NCBI GenBank assembly: GCA_030765525.1
Contig: JAVCCK010000035.1
Coordinates: 73,946 to 137,945 of the forward strand
Source: Candidatus Lernaella stagnicola
GTDB taxonomy: Bacteria > Lernaellota > Lernaellaia > Lernaellales > Lernaellaceae
Length of the DNA stretch: 64,000 nt
Reading direction: 5' to 3'
Positions 8,920 through 18,676 of this stretch are shown in pieces. The notes beneath the pieces are model-generated. The model was not told the DNA's origin and searched no databases. It was given only the letters and a program-made list of their open reading frames with translations. A program made the position numbers and the translations under genes. Every line of letters begins with the position of its first letter. Positions within the stretch are counted from its first letter, which is position 1.

Positions 8920-10218
8920 TTAGGGGTTCAAACGTCCCATCAAGCGTGGGAAGGGGATCGTTTCCCGAATGTGCTTCAGGCCGCAGATCCAGGCCACGGT
9001 GCGCTCCAGACCGAGGCCGAAGCCGGCATGGGGAACCGAACCGAAGCGCCGGACGTCGAGGTACCACTGGAAGTGCTCCATCGGCAGATTGTGGCGCTCG
9101 ATCTCCGCGATCAGATTCTCGATGTTATCCTCGCGCTCCCCGGCGCCGATGATCTCGCCGTACCCCTCGGGGCCGAGCATATCGACGCTCAGCGATAACT
9201 CGGGCCGATCGGGGTCTTTTTTCATGTAGAACGCCTTCACGGCTGCGGGATAGCGGTGGACCATCAGCGGCTTCTCAAACTGTTGGGAGAGCACGGTTTC
9301 GTCCTCGCCGCCGAAATCGTTGCCCCATTCAAAGGGATGTCCCAACTTGGCCAGCATCTCCACGGCCTCATCGTATTGCAGGCGCGGGAAGGGGCGGACG
9401 ATTTTCTCGAGCTTGCCGATGTCGCGTTCGAGTAGCTCCAGTTCGGGGCGGCGGCGTTTGAGCACTTCCTGCACGATGTACTCGACGAACTCCTCCATCA
9501 AGTCCATGTCGCCGGCCAGGTCCATGAAGGCCACTTCGGGCTCGACCATCCAGAATTCCGTAAGGTGCCGCCGGGTCTTTGATTTCTCGGCGCGGAATGT
9601 CGGGCCGAAGCAATACACTTTGTTGAACGCTTGGCAGGCCGGTTCCATGTAGAGCTGGCCCGATTGCGACAGGTAGGCCGTATCGCCGAAGTAGTCCGTG
9701 GCGAACAGCGTGGACGTGCCTTCGCTGGCGTTGGGCGTGAAGATCGGGGCGTCGATCAGCACAAAATCGCGGTCGTCAAGGAAATCGCGTATCGCTTTGA
9801 CGATCGTATGCCGCACCCGCAAAATCGCGTGCTGCCTGGGACTGCGCAGCCATAAATGGCGGTGATTCATCAAGAAGTCAGTGCCATGCTCTTTAAGCGT
9901 GATGGGGTATTCGTCCGTTGTTTCGGCGACGACTTTGAACTCTTTGACGCTCATTTCAACGCCCAGCGGGCTGCGCTTGTCTTCCTTGATCTCGCCGGTC
10001 AGCTCGATGCTGGATTCGTAGGGCAGGGTGTCCGCCGTCTTGAACGTGTCTTCGTCGAAATCGCCCTTGAACATGACACATTGGATGATCTGCGTGCCGT
10101 CGCGCACTTGCAGGAAATGCAACTTGCCGCTGCTGCGGCGGTTGTACAGCCAGCCGCGGAAGATCACGGTTTCACCGATGTGCTTGGCGGCGTCGCTGAT
10201 TAGAACAAATTGGCTCAT
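8920..10218 (-). CDS. asnS: Asparaginyl-tRNA synthetase
   Basis: A 432-aa class IIb aminoacyl-tRNA synthetase that charges tRNA-Asn with asparagine in the cytoplasm. The N-terminal OB-fold anticodon-binding domain covers about residues 1-105 ([24 protein letters not shown]). The class II core follows, with motif 2 at [21 protein letters not shown] and motif 3 at [15 protein letters not shown]. Length is normal. The ATG at 10218 has an AGAGGA site 8 bases upstream. It lies 96 bases downstream of aspS on the same strand and ends at its own terminator, so the two aspartate-type synthetases probably form an operon. Presence of both asnS and aspS implies direct tRNA-Asn charging rather than sole reliance on transamidation. 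Confidence 0.97.
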   Translation of the reverse strand: MSQFVLISDAAKHIGETVIFRGWLYNRRSSGKLHFLQVRDGTQIIQCVMFKGDFDEDTFKTADTLPYESSIELTGEIKEDKRSPLGVEMSVKEFKVVAETTDEYPITLKEHGTDFLMNHRHLWLRSPRQHAILRVRHTIVKAIRDFLDDRDFVLIDAPIFTPNASEGTSTLFATDYFGDTAYLSQSGQLYMEPACQAFNKVYCFGPTFRAEKSKTRRHLTEFWMVEPEVAFMDLAGDMDLMEEFVEYIVQEVLKRRRPELELLERDIGKLEKIVRPFPRLQYDEAVEMLAKLGHPFEWGNDFGGEDETVLSQQFEKPLMVHRYPAAVKAFYMKKDPDRPELSLSVDMLGPEGYGEIIGAGEREDNIENLIAEIERHNLPMEHFQWYLDVRRFGSVPHAGFGLGLERTVAWICGLKHIRETIPFPRLMGRLNP

Positions 10219-10254
10219 GGCTCATTCCTCTTTCTTCGGAGTTGGCGCGGGGCA

Positions 10255-10288
10255 CATCGTTTGTTCCGGTTTTGCCCACGAAACGATG
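10255..10288 (-). other. Intergenic hairpin between aspS and asnS
   Basis: CATCGTTT (10255-10262) pairs perfectly with AAACGATG (10281-10288) around an 18-base loop, with further partial pairing outside (GGGGCA against CGCCC). No U tract follows, so it is not a classical terminator. It may be an mRNA processing or stability structure. Confidence 0.4.
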
Positions 10289-10314
10289 CGCCCGCTGCGA
10301 CCCGCGGCCTGCCG

Positions 10315-12087
10315 TTACTTTTTTATGCTGATGTGCAACTCGTCGAGTTGCGCCGCGTCGACTTCGCTGGGCGAGTCGGTCATCAGGCAGGCGGCCTTGG
10401 TCGTTTTCGGGAACGCAATGACGTCACGAATCGACGGTGCGCCGGTCAGCAGCATGATGATTCGATCCAGGCCGTAGGCGATGCCGCCGTGGGGCGGCGT
10501 GCCGTAGGATAGGGCGTCGAGTAGGAAACCGAATTTTCGGCGCGCTTCCTCCTCGTCGATGCCCAGGGCCCGAAACATGGCGTTTTGCCGCTCCGGATTG
10601 TGGATCCGAACAGATCCACCGCCGATCTCGTGGCCATTCCACACCATGTCGTAGGCATTCGCGCGGGCCTTGCCCGGATCGCTCTCGAGCAAAGGCCAGT
10701 CCTCCTCTTTGGCACTGGTGAAGGGGTGGTGCATCGCGTAGTAGCGACCGTCTTCCTCGTTGTACTCCAGCAGTGGGAAATCGACGATCCACAGCAAATC
10801 TTGCCGCTTTTCGTCGATCAAGCCCAGCTTTTTGCCGATTCGCAGGCGCAACGCCCCGAGTGAATCGAGTACGACCTTGGTCGGCGCGGCGACGATAAAC
10901 ACCGTGTCGCCTTCCTGCGCACCGGTCGCCGCGACGATGCCGTCCTTTTCGGTATCCGACAGGAATTTGGCCACGCCGCCGCTTAAGGAGCCTTCGGCAA
11001 ATTTCAACGCAATCAGCCCCTTCGCGCCGTAGACTTTAACAAACTCTGTGAGTTCGTCGGTTTGCTTGCGGCTGAATTGGCCGGGCGCCGCGAAACCGCG
11101 CACGCTGCCGCCGTCGGCGACAGTCGACTTGAACACGCCGAATTCGCTGTTTTCAACGATGTTGGACACGTTTTTGATTTCCAGGCCGAAACGGGTATCG
11201 GGCTTGTCGGAGCCGTAGCGGTCCAATGCGTCGGCGTAGCTTAGGCGCGGAATCGGTAATTCGATTTCCAAGCCGATGATCGCGTGAATCAATTGGGAGA
11301 TCATACTTTCCATGAGGGCAAACAGATCTTCCTGATCCAGAAAACTGGTTTCGATATCGATCTGCGTAAACTCCGGCTGGCGCTCGGCCCGTAAATCTTC
11401 GTCGCGGAAACACTTGACGATTTGGAAATAGCGGTCAAAGCCGGCGATCATCAGCAGTTGCTTGAAAATCTGCGGGCTTTGCGGCAGAGCGAAGAAGCGG
11501 CCCGGATTCACGCGGCTGGGCACGAGGTAATCCCGCGCGCCTTCCGGTGTCGATTTGGTCAGCATCGGCGTTTCCACTTCGAGAAAACCGTTATCGGACA
11601 AGTAATTACGAATAATCTGGTACGCGCGGTGGCGCAAAAACATAATCTTCTGCGCGCCGGCGCGGCGCAGGTCCAGAAAACGCCACTTCAGGCGGACGTC
11701 CTCGGAGATTTCGGCGGCTTCGTCAATGGGTATCGGAACCGTTTTGGCCTCGTTGAGAATTTTCAGGTCGCCGGCCACAACTTCGATTTCGCCGGTCGCC
11801 ATATCTTTATTTGCCTGACCTTCCGGCCGCCGGCGCACCTGACCTTGCACGGCCAGGACGAATTCGGGACGAATACTCTTCGCCTTCTCATGCAGACCGG
11901 CATCGAGTTCCGGATCAAATACGATTTGAACCAAGCCTTCGCGATCTCGCAAAGTGATGAAAATGAGCTGCCCTAAATCTCGACGTCGGTGTACCCACCC
12001 CATCAATGTGTGGGTTTGATCGGCGTGTTCGCCACGCAAATGACCACAGAAAATAGAACGTTTCCAGCTACCTAACGGTTCTCCCAT
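10315..12087 (-). CDS. aspS: Aspartyl-tRNA synthetase, bacterial type
   Basis: A 590-aa class II synthetase that charges tRNA-Asp. The ATG at 12087 is chosen because GGAGG lies 5 bases upstream and the product then starts [15 protein letters not shown], as bacterial AspRS proteins do; a longer frame to 12138 has no ribosome site. Domains in order: OB-fold (about 15-105), class II catalytic core with motif 2 near [20 protein letters not shown], the bacterial GAD insertion (about 285-410), and motif 3 at [16 protein letters not shown]. Length matches the family. It is followed 96 bases later by asnS and preceded by a sulfatase-fold gene 65 bases away on the same strand. Whether it is discriminating or non-discriminating cannot be told by eye; nearby asnS favours discriminating. 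Confidence 0.97.
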   Translation of the reverse strand: MGEPLGSWKRSIFCGHLRGEHADQTHTLMGWVHRRRDLGQLIFITLRDREGLVQIVFDPELDAGLHEKAKSIRPEFVLAVQGQVRRRPEGQANKDMATGEIEVVAGDLKILNEAKTVPIPIDEAAEISEDVRLKWRFLDLRRAGAQKIMFLRHRAYQIIRNYLSDNGFLEVETPMLTKSTPEGARDYLVPSRVNPGRFFALPQSPQIFKQLLMIAGFDRYFQIVKCFRDEDLRAERQPEFTQIDIETSFLDQEDLFALMESMISQLIHAIIGLEIELPIPRLSYADALDRYGSDKPDTRFGLEIKNVSNIVENSEFGVFKSTVADGGSVRGFAAPGQFSRKQTDELTEFVKVYGAKGLIALKFAEGSLSGGVAKFLSDTEKDGIVAATGAQEGDTVFIVAAPTKVVLDSLGALRLRIGKKLGLIDEKRQDLLWIVDFPLLEYNEEDGRYYAMHHPFTSAKEEDWPLLESDPGKARANAYDMVWNGHEIGGGSVRIHNPERQNAMFRALGIDEEEARRKFGFLLDALSYGTPPHGGIAYGLDRIIMLLTGAPSIRDVIAFPKTTKAACLMTDSPSEVDAAQLDELHISIKK

Positions 12088-12152
12088 GATGGCCTCCAAC
12101 GGCGTAGAAAGCTCACTTTTAGCACGCTGACGAGGCAAGTCAACAAGTGGCG

Positions 12153-14207
12153 CTAACGGATGTAGCCAAGCGAGCGCAATGCCGAGCGGGTTGCTTGGTC
12201 GAGCATCGCTCCTACAGGATTGGCCGGGCGAGTCGGCGTGGTCGCCTCGTAGGTTTTCAGCAAATCACGCAGGCGTCGGTAGTCGTCCGCGTAAGAGCAA
12301 GAGCGTTTTTTCCAACACGGGTCGGGTTGATTATTGGGCGCAAAGGCGTCGAGTTGGATCGCGCCGACCTGCAATCCGCTCAGATGTTTAGCTTGCGGCG
12401 ACGCGTTGTGAAGGCTTTGGGTAGGGTAGTCCGGGAAGAAAAACTCCAGGCGTTTTGTGCGGTCGAGAATCAGCCGTCGCGGGCCGTCGATGACGGCGAT
12501 CTGGTTGATCGGCACGCCGTGCATATTGGCTTGCGTCTCCAAAAACAGCGGGCGCTCTTCTTCACTAAAAAGATAGCGCAAACCGTCGCCGGGCAGGTCG
12601 ACCGGCCGCGCCAGCCCGGCCAGATCGAACAGGGCGGAAGGGACGTCCAGGAGTTGCCGCGGCTGCTCGACTAGGCGGCGATCCGGCGGCTTGGGCGGCG
12701 CGACAATCAGCGGCACGTGGGTTTCCGGGTCGAAGAGGGAATAACCGTGCAGCAACAAGCCGTGCCGGCGGAAGTGTTCGCCGTGATCGGCGGTAAAGAC
12801 GATGGTCGTATCTTCGAGTCGGCCGCGGCGTTCCAACTCCGCCATCAAACGGCCGACCTGGTCGTCGAGAAAAGCGACTTCGCCACGGTACAGCCCGCGA
12901 TACGCTTTCAGAGATTTCGCGTCCGTGGTCCGCGGAACATCCAACAAATCGTTACGGAAGGTGAAATCCGGCGGGTCCCCGTCAACATACTTTTGGCGAT
13001 ACGGCTCCGGCGCCGCGTAGGGCGTGTGAGGGTCCATCAGGTGGACCCAGGCGAAGAACGGACGATCCGGCGGGGCAATATCCAGCAATTCCAGAAAACG
13101 CTCGACCGCCATGTCGGCGTCATTGACCGGAATCGTCGCGGGGCACTTATAGGCCAGCGGACCGAGCCACCGTCGCCATGACGTGCCGGTCAACCACCAG
13201 GCGGCGTCGTAACTCTTGGCGGTCTCGATGAAACGATCGAAGCCCTGCATAAAACCGAAGTAGCTTTTCAGAATCGGATTCGTGGAAACGGCGAAGGTGT
13301 GAAAGCCACCGGCGCGGAAGTACTCCGGAACGGTGATCAATTCGTTGTCCAGTAGCGAGTAGAATTCCGTCTTGCCGTGGCGGCGCGGCGACAGCCCGGT
13401 CAGCAGCGTGCCCATGGCCGGGGCGGTCCAACTGCTGACACTGAAACATTGGGTAAAGAGCGTGCCGCGGGCCGCCAGGGCGTCCAAATGCGGCGTATGA
13501 TTCGCAGGATTCCCGGCGCATCCAAGTTCATCGGCGCGCAGGGTGTCGGCGACGACCAACAACACGTTGTTGGCTTCTTGCGGGGCGTTTTTGCGGATCA
13601 GGCGATGGTCGACCGGCGCGTGGTTTTTGCGGAAGTCGGTGAGAAAAACCGTGTCGTCATGGTGCAGGCGGGACATCGACACGGTAAAAAGAAGTGTGAT
13701 GACCACGAAAGCCGCCAGCGCCGCCCAGTGGACACGCCGTTCCTTTTGGCGCAGCACGTAACGGACGATCACCCAAAGCATCAGCATGGCCAGCAACGCA
13801 AACGCGATGGAATACACGTTCAGATGACTCGTTTGGTTGCTGTAGACGACGACGGATCGCGAGACCCATAGCGCTTGGTGACCCAGCAGAAGCGTCGCCC
13901 ATGCGGCAAAGAGCTGGGTACGTCGCGGGCGTCGACCGTCGATAAACAACAGCACGACCATGGCGATAAGCCCGGATTGCATTGCGCTCAAGGCCACCTG
14001 TTTCCATTGCACGAAAAACTCGTAGGTCGGCGCGACGAAAAAGAGGGCTGCGAGTTCCAAAGAGGTCATCGCGGCGCCGAGCAACGCACCGGTGAGAATC
14101 ACTCGAACGACGACGCCATGCTCGCGGATGTTGTGTTGCAGAAAAGAGAAGAGTCGGCCGAACCGGTTTGTGCCCGCGTTACCCGTTGGCGGCTTCGCCT
14201 TGCTCAT
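12153..14207 (-). CDS. Membrane-bound sulfatase-fold hydrolase or phosphotransferase
   Basis: A 684-aa alkaline-phosphatase-superfamily enzyme. The N-terminal ~185 residues hold five or so membrane helices (for example [20 protein letters not shown]); the large C-terminal domain should face the periplasm. Metal-binding residues are visible at [16 protein letters not shown] (Asp near 221) and TADHGEHF (near 500). The nucleophile position reads [14 protein letters not shown], so it offers Thr (about 261) rather than the Cys or Ser of the C/S-x-P-x-R signature of true sulfatases. That makes a phosphoglycerol- or phosphoethanolamine-transferase-like or phosphodiesterase activity as likely as sulfate ester hydrolysis. 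It precedes aspS on the same strand. Substrate unknown. Confidence 0.85.
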   Translation of the reverse strand: MSKAKPPTGNAGTNRFGRLFSFLQHNIREHGVVVRVILTGALLGAAMTSLELAALFFVAPTYEFFVQWKQVALSAMQSGLIAMVVLLFIDGRRPRRTQLFAAWATLLLGHQALWVSRSVVVYSNQTSHLNVYSIAFALLAMLMLWVIVRYVLRQKERRVHWAALAAFVVITLLFTVSMSRLHHDDTVFLTDFRKNHAPVDHRLIRKNAPQEANNVLLVVADTLRADELGCAGNPANHTPHLDALAARGTLFTQCFSVSSWTAPAMGTLLTGLSPRRHGKTEFYSLLDNELITVPEYFRAGGFHTFAVSTNPILKSYFGFMQGFDRFIETAKSYDAAWWLTGTSWRRWLGPLAYKCPATIPVNDADMAVERFLELLDIAPPDRPFFAWVHLMDPHTPYAAPEPYRQKYVDGDPPDFTFRNDLLDVPRTTDAKSLKAYRGLYRGEVAFLDDQVGRLMAELERRGRLEDTTIVFTADHGEHFRRHGLLLHGYSLFDPETHVPLIVAPPKPPDRRLVEQPRQLLDVPSALFDLAGLARPVDLPGDGLRYLFSEEERPLFLETQANMHGVPINQIAVIDGPRRLILDRTKRLEFFFPDYPTQSLHNASPQAKHLSGLQVGAIQLDAFAPNNQPDPCWKKRSCSYADDYRRLRDLLKTYEATTPTRPANPVGAMLDQATRSALRSLGYIR

Positions 14208-14252
14208 CAGGACGACGCGGCTCGGTGAGTGAAGGCAAACATGGGCGGAACC

Positions 14253-14693
14253 TCACTCGGAGTGGTAGCGGTTGTACAAACAGTGCCACCGGCCAAAGGC
14301 GAACCAGTAGTCGATAATCGGTTGCTTTGAGGAAGCGGTGTGCAGCGGGCACAACTGTTCGTTGGTCCACTTTTGCTGCGTGAGGTCAACGACGACGACG
14401 TCCTTTTGCGGCAGTTCGGCATTCCGGTTCGGGTTGAAAAGCACGACCATCACCGGGTGCCTTGTGTCGGGGTATTTGATCGCATAAGCGAGGGCCACGT
14501 CAAAAATCTCGCGTTGCCGCTCGAAGCAGGTGTCCCACAGAATCTTGTCAAGATTCGTTTGATTGTAGTAGCAGTTCTTGCGCTGATAGGTGTCGTAAAC
14601 GTCATCGAGCGAGGAGAAATTGACAAGGGAAAGCACGACGATCACCAGGATCAGCATGAGGTCGACAATGGTGACGCCGCGTTGGTTCATCAT
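14253..14693 (-). CDS. Prepilin-like protein with type IV pilin-type N-terminus
   Basis: A 146-aa protein opening MMNQRGVTIVDLMLILVIVVLSL. A short basic leader, a Gly, then a ~20-residue hydrophobic helix is the layout of prepilins cut by a PilD-type peptidase after the Gly. The usual Glu at mature position 5 is replaced by Asp, and Phe at position 1 by Val. The remaining ~115 residues are a small globular domain with paired Cys (KNCYYNQ, WDTCFER, EQLCPLH, RWHCLYN). The gene overlaps the one before it (14690-15325) in an ATGA stop-start junction, so the two are co-translated. Likely a minor pseudopilin-like envelope protein; no pilus genes are in the window. Confidence 0.6.
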   Translation of the reverse strand: MMNQRGVTIVDLMLILVIVVLSLVNFSSLDDVYDTYQRKNCYYNQTNLDKILWDTCFERQREIFDVALAYAIKYPDTRHPVMVVLFNPNRNAELPQKDVVVVDLTQQKWTNEQLCPLHTASSKQPIIDYWFAFGRWHCLYNRYHSE

Positions 14694-15325
14694 TCGGTTT
14701 TCAGCACTCCGTCGCCGGTTATGTACAAGCGCCGATACCTGAAACGATCGGCTTTCAACAAACTGAGCACGAACAATTCCTCTCCGTTGACCGGCGTGAA
14801 ATTGTAGCTCTCGCTCGAACCCAACACGTTGGGCGGAGCCTCCAGGTAGTTCGGATACAACGCTTTGATCTTTTCCGGAAACTCGCCGTCGTGGTCTTCG
14901 GCGTACGCGAATAGTTTCGCCGCGATGTAGGAAAGCTCCAAAGCCGGGTCGCCTTGCTTGGCGAACGCCGCCGGATCAAACACGGCCGGCTGCCCGGCGC
15001 GTCCCACGTAATGGCGGAAGAAGATGTGAAGGGCCACCAGCAAAATGATCGCCACGACGAAGAAAGGGTTGATCATCGCGATTCGTGACTGTTTCGCACG
15101 CTTACGGCGCTCTCGCTGCTCGATGGCGCGGTGGCGCTTCTCGAGGTACGCGGCTTGATCCTCATCGGCGATATCGACCGCGTACTCCAGCGTGCAGGCG
15201 GGGCAGACGACGTTATCCTCGTCGTCGAAACGCATGCAGTCGCCGCAAATCGCCTTGCGGCAACTCGTGCATTCGTATATGGCGTCTTCTTCCGGGTGAA
15301 AATAGCACTTCAAAGCGTTATGCAA
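14690..15325 (-). CDS. Zinc-ribbon/B-box-like membrane protein with pseudopilin-like periplasmic domain
   Basis: A 211-aa protein. Residues 1-45 hold a Cys/His-rich zinc-binding module (CYFHPEEDAIYECTSC, AICGDC, VVCPAC) like the B-box-type finger found at the N-terminus of some bacterial membrane proteins. A basic coiled segment (about 60-82) and one membrane helix (INPFFVVAIILLVALHIFF, 84-102) follow. The C-terminal ~100 residues (FAYAEDHDGEFPEKIKALYP) resemble the soluble domain of type II secretion pseudopilins. The N-terminus is predicted cytoplasmic and the C-terminus periplasmic. It is co-translated with the prepilin-like gene that follows. The combination suggests an envelope assembly or sensing role; this is inference. 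Confidence 0.6.
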   Translation of the reverse strand: MHNALKCYFHPEEDAIYECTSCRKAICGDCMRFDDEDNVVCPACTLEYAVDIADEDQAAYLEKRHRAIEQRERRKRAKQSRIAMINPFFVVAIILLVALHIFFRHYVGRAGQPAVFDPAAFAKQGDPALELSYIAAKLFAYAEDHDGEFPEKIKALYPNYLEAPPNVLGSSESYNFTPVNGEELFVLSLLKADRFRYRRLYITGDGVLKTE

Positions 15326-15385
15326 GCTCCTTCGATTTTCCGCTTATTCCACACATCCAACTATAGGCTTACGGCGGGCGGTCGA

Positions 15386-17068
15386 TCAACGGTTTACATT
15401 GTTTTCTGGTTCCTTTTTTCGACCGGTCACCTCCCACGAGGCGAGGGGAAATTGGACCGTAAACGCCGTGCCGTGGCTCGGCTTGCTGGCAAAGCGAATA
15501 TTGCCGCCCATTCCCTCCGCGAGCATTTTGCTGGTCGGCATGCCCAAACCGAAACCTTCGTGGTGTGTGTCGAGTCGCTCGATCTGTTGAAAACGGTCAA
15601 ACACTTTGTGAGCGTCTTCGGTTCGTATTCCGATGCCCGTGTCGGCCACGACCAGGCGAATCGTCGGTTCACTATCGGCGTGCGCCACCGACAGGGCCAC
15701 GGAAATCCGACCCCGATCGGTAAACTTGATCGCGTTATTCAGCAGGTTCGTGAGAATCTGTACGAAACGGCCGGCGTCAAGACGAACTTCACGCAGCCGC
15801 ACATCTTCCTCGACGTTCAATTCGAAGGCTAACTTTTTTTTCTCCACCGCCGGCCGTTGCACTTCGCAGGTTTGGCGGACAAGTTCGATCAAATCCACGG
15901 ATTCGAAATGGAATTGCAGGCGCCCGCTCTCCAAGCCGGTCAGGTCCAGCAGATCGTTGATCAGACGCGCGAGGCGGACGGCTTCGATGCGGATGATACG
16001 CAGGAAACGCTTGCGACCGTCAGGGGTGAGCGGCAGGTCGTCGACCATCAACGCTTCGGCGCTGGCGCTGATGGAGGTCAGTGGGGTCTTCAATTCGTGC
16101 GACACGAGGCTCAGGAAGTCATCTTTGTTCTTATCCACTTCCCGCAATCGCTCTAATGCGATCGACAATTTCGCGGTACGGTCGGCGATGTGCTGCTCGA
16201 GGTTCAGATTCAGTTCCATCAGTTCCTGATCGGCGCGCTCCAATGCCGTTTGCTGTTCGCCCAATTTTTGGCGCGTCTCCACGAGTTTGCGTGTCATGTC
16301 GGCAAAGCGCTCGGTCAACAAGCCGATTTCGTCTCGCCGTTCGGCGGCCATGTGCACCGGCGCGACGCCGTTGAATTCCGTCATGGCCTGCGCGAGTTTG
16401 TCCAAGGGGCTGGTCAGGTTACGCGTCAACCACCGCGAGAGCAGTAAGGCGATCAGCCCGATGGCAACGAAAAGAGAAACGACGAGCAAGCGAAGTTGCC
16501 CGATGGTGGCGTCGACTTTCGCCCGCACGGTGGCCGTGAAGTCATCGCGGAATTTCTGCGAGGCGCTGCGCCACAGCGGGTTGCGCGAGCGAGGCATCGC
16601 CAACAACAGCAGTTGGCCGTCGGCGCTCAACTCGCACGAGCTGGTCACATACTGATCTTGGAGACGCCGATTGAGTTCTTCGAGCCTTTGAATGCCATCC
16701 ATCGCGCGATGGTCCTTGGACGCGCCGATCAATTCTCCCGCCTCGCTGAAAACAAACGCGGTGGTGGGCGTGCGTTCCAAAACGGCGAACACGTCGCTCA
16801 TCGTATCGTCCAAGTCGCCGTCGTGGTCGTCCGAGGCGCGACGCCAAACTTCGCTCACGGCCAGGGCGGTTTGGTGCAGGGAGTCTTCCATGTCGTCTTG
16901 CACGGCATAATTGAGCAGCATGCTTTTACGCTGCGCATAATCGCCGGCATCTTTTACGATGAGTGTAGCTGTGGAGTGAAGCAAGTCGCCCAGCGTCAGA
17001 TACAATGCGGCAACGGGGCCGATCGAAAACAGCAGCGTCCACAACAAAATGCGCGTGCGGATTCGCAT
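15386..17068 (-). CDS. Membrane sensor histidine kinase (HAMP, HisKA, HATPase)
   Basis: A 560-aa two-component sensor. Membrane helix 1 is at about 8-27, the periplasmic sensor region runs from 28 to 190, helix 2 is at 191-211 (QLRLLVVSLFVAIGLIALLL), HAMP at 212-265, a coiled coil at 265-312, and HisKA with the phospho-accepting His near 324 in LVSHELKTPLTS. The HATPase domain has the N box (LTNLLNNAIKF), G1 (VADTGIGI) and G2 (GFGLGMPTS). It autophosphorylates on His and passes phosphate to a response regulator that is not adjacent here. It lies 36 bases downstream of the metallo-beta-lactamase-fold gene. The sensor region has no recognised domain, so the signal is unknown. Confidence 0.93.
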   Translation of the reverse strand: MRIRTRILLWTLLFSIGPVAALYLTLGDLLHSTATLIVKDAGDYAQRKSMLLNYAVQDDMEDSLHQTALAVSEVWRRASDDHDGDLDDTMSDVFAVLERTPTTAFVFSEAGELIGASKDHRAMDGIQRLEELNRRLQDQYVTSSCELSADGQLLLLAMPRSRNPLWRSASQKFRDDFTATVRAKVDATIGQLRLLVVSLFVAIGLIALLLSRWLTRNLTSPLDKLAQAMTEFNGVAPVHMAAERRDEIGLLTERFADMTRKLVETRQKLGEQQTALERADQELMELNLNLEQHIADRTAKLSIALERLREVDKNKDDFLSLVSHELKTPLTSISASAEALMVDDLPLTPDGRKRFLRIIRIEAVRLARLINDLLDLTGLESGRLQFHFESVDLIELVRQTCEVQRPAVEKKKLAFELNVEEDVRLREVRLDAGRFVQILTNLLNNAIKFTDRGRISVALSVAHADSEPTIRLVVADTGIGIRTEDAHKVFDRFQQIERLDTHHEGFGLGMPTSKMLAEGMGGNIRFASKPSHGTAFTVQFPLASWEVTGRKKEPENNVNR

Positions 17069-17104
17069 AAGCCTCGCTCCTTGCGGATTGGCGGTCGCGT
17101 CCTT

Positions 17105-17917
17105 TTAGAAGGGGATCGGCTCGAACGGTCGGGGCACGATGATCTCCACGTCGGGCGCGACGGCCTTAACTTTCTCGCCAAACACATGGGGGTCGCTACC
17201 GGGAATGTACCGCGTGTTTTCCGACAGTGGCAAGGAGAAATCGTCAAAATGAAACGGAATCACGCGCTTGGGGCGGATGCGCGCCAGCAATCGCGGGATG
17301 AAATCCACCGTGGCGCGATAGCCCGACGCACACACCCAGGCCGAATCCAGCGAGCGAAGCGGGATCAGGTTGTCGATCAAATTCGCCGTACCCTGGTGGA
17401 AGATCGTCTTGCCCCCGGCGGTGACAAGCAGCAACAACGGTGGCTCGCCGTGCCGAAAATGCCAGGCCCGCAGTGGTGGCTTCCGCTTGGGGTCGATTTT
17501 CCCGGGGAAAGGCACTTTGCCCAGCGCCACCAGACCGTGACGCGTTTTGATCGGCTCGATGCGGAAGGGGCCAATATCGAAACACTCGCCGCCCGCCAAC
17601 ACGCGCCGGCAGCCCGGCAAGCCGTGGATCTTCAGGCACGTGTCGACGCTCTCGTTACCCCACACGGGCAGGCCGAGTTTTTCGGCGATGTACGGCGTGT
17701 CCTGCAAGTGGTCGGAGTGAGCGTGCGTGATGACCACGCCGATGATCTCGCCCGTCACGTTCTCGAGGTAGTCGTCAATCTTCGTCTTGTTGGGGATCAA
17801 CGGCTTCGTGAAGGTCTTCCACTTGCTCGGCCTGCTCAGATGCGGATCGATCAGCAGTACTTTCCCCTGATGTTCCAGTTCCAGATTCGCCGTCCCCAGC
17901 CATTTCACGGTAGCCAT
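17105..17917 (-). CDS. Metallo-beta-lactamase-fold hydrolase
   Basis: A 270-aa protein with the MBL motif THAHSDHLQD (HxHxDH, about residues 70-75), further metal-ligand candidates in IKTRHGLVAL, and FHFDDF near the end. Such enzymes hydrolyse esters, phosphodiesters or lactams using two metals; the opening MATVKWLGTANLEL and lack of a signal peptide fit a cytoplasmic enzyme of the UPF0173/NAPE-PLD-like branch. The ATG at 17917 is preferred over a TTG at 17938 because it is preceded by GTGGGGAAA and begins the beta-strand that family members start with. Its first ~143 bases overlap the 3' end of the TrmJ-like gene in another frame. Substrate unknown. Confidence 0.85.
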   Translation of the reverse strand: MATVKWLGTANLELEHQGKVLLIDPHLSRPSKWKTFTKPLIPNKTKIDDYLENVTGEIIGVVITHAHSDHLQDTPYIAEKLGLPVWGNESVDTCLKIHGLPGCRRVLAGGECFDIGPFRIEPIKTRHGLVALGKVPFPGKIDPKRKPPLRAWHFRHGEPPLLLLVTAGGKTIFHQGTANLIDNLIPLRSLDSAWVCASGYRATVDFIPRLLARIRPKRVIPFHFDDFSLPLSENTRYIPGSDPHVFGEKVKAVAPDVEIIVPRPFEPIPF

Positions 17918-18650
17918 CTCGTTTCCCCACTTCCGCAACGTGTTTCAAGTACCATTCCGTATCCGAAAGAAGCCCGTGCAAAATCCTGACTTCGAGTTCA
18001 TTGGGCGCCGCGCGCGAAAACAACCGCCGCAACTGACGCATGTTCCGCTCGGGATTGTCTTTGTCGATGAAACCGACCTCGAGATACACGCGGCGCATGT
18101 GTTCATAGAACCGCCGTATCTTGTCGTGCGGGGCGGGCACGTGCTTGTTGACGTCCAGCGGCGCCTCGCAGGCCCGCGTGAACAGTTCATACGCCAACAG
18201 AAGCACCGCCTGCGCGAGGTTCAAACTGCGATGCGCCGGGTCGGTGATGATCTCCACCAACTCGTTGCATAAATCCATCTCTTGCTTGTTCAGACCGCTG
18301 GGCTCGTTGCCGAACACCAGCGCGCCCGTCTGGCCGTCGGCAAGACGCGGCAGCAACCAATCGGGCAGGGCGCGTGAGGAGCAGAAACGTTGCCGGAATT
18401 TCCCCAGCCGCCGCGACGCGCCGACGACGTAATGAAAATCCTTCAACGCCGTGGCGAGGTCGTCTTGATATTCAGCGTCGCGCACGAGCTGGTAGGCACT
18501 GACGGCCATACGTCGGCACAATTCCGTTTCGACGTATTGGGGCTGGACGATAATTAAGCGCGACATGCCGAAGTTGCGCATCGCGCGCGCCACCTGGCCG
18601 ACGTTGCCGTCGCCCATCGGGCGCACCAACACCACGGCAATGCGGTCCAT
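17775..18650 (-). CDS. TrmJ-like SpoU-family RNA 2'-O-methyltransferase
   Basis: A 291-aa SPOUT methyltransferase, likely modifying the ribose at position 32 of tRNA as TrmJ does. Motif 1 is MGDGNVGQVARAMRNFG, motif 2 VFGNEPSGLNKQEMDLCN, motif 3 RSLNLAQAVLLLAYELF. The ATG at 18650 (MDRIAVVLVRP) is chosen because family members start at this strand; a TTG at 18695 would overlap the preceding gene. The recognisable domain, including the C-terminal helical part (GLLSDTEWYLKH), ends near residue 238. The remaining ~50 residues are Ser/Glu/Asp-rich and are encoded inside the start of the next gene in another frame, so the extension is real but disordered, or the product of a lost stop. Confidence 0.88.
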   Translation of the reverse strand: MDRIAVVLVRPMGDGNVGQVARAMRNFGMSRLIIVQPQYVETELCRRMAVSAYQLVRDAEYQDDLATALKDFHYVVGASRRLGKFRQRFCSSRALPDWLLPRLADGQTGALVFGNEPSGLNKQEMDLCNELVEIITDPAHRSLNLAQAVLLLAYELFTRACEAPLDVNKHVPAPHDKIRRFYEHMRRVYLEVGFIDKDNPERNMRQLRRLFSRAAPNELEVRILHGLLSDTEWYLKHVAEVGKRDGYREMAGDGESGTGTSGESTADRSASEQAEQVEDLHEAVDPQQDED

Positions 18651-18676
18651 GATTTCCGGGTGTTGCGGATAGTCGA

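Noticed and set aside
16496-17989. A 497-codon plus-strand open frame
   Set aside because: It runs antisense to the sensor kinase and metallo-beta-lactamase genes, and its composition (Gln, Arg, His, Val) is that of a shadow frame.
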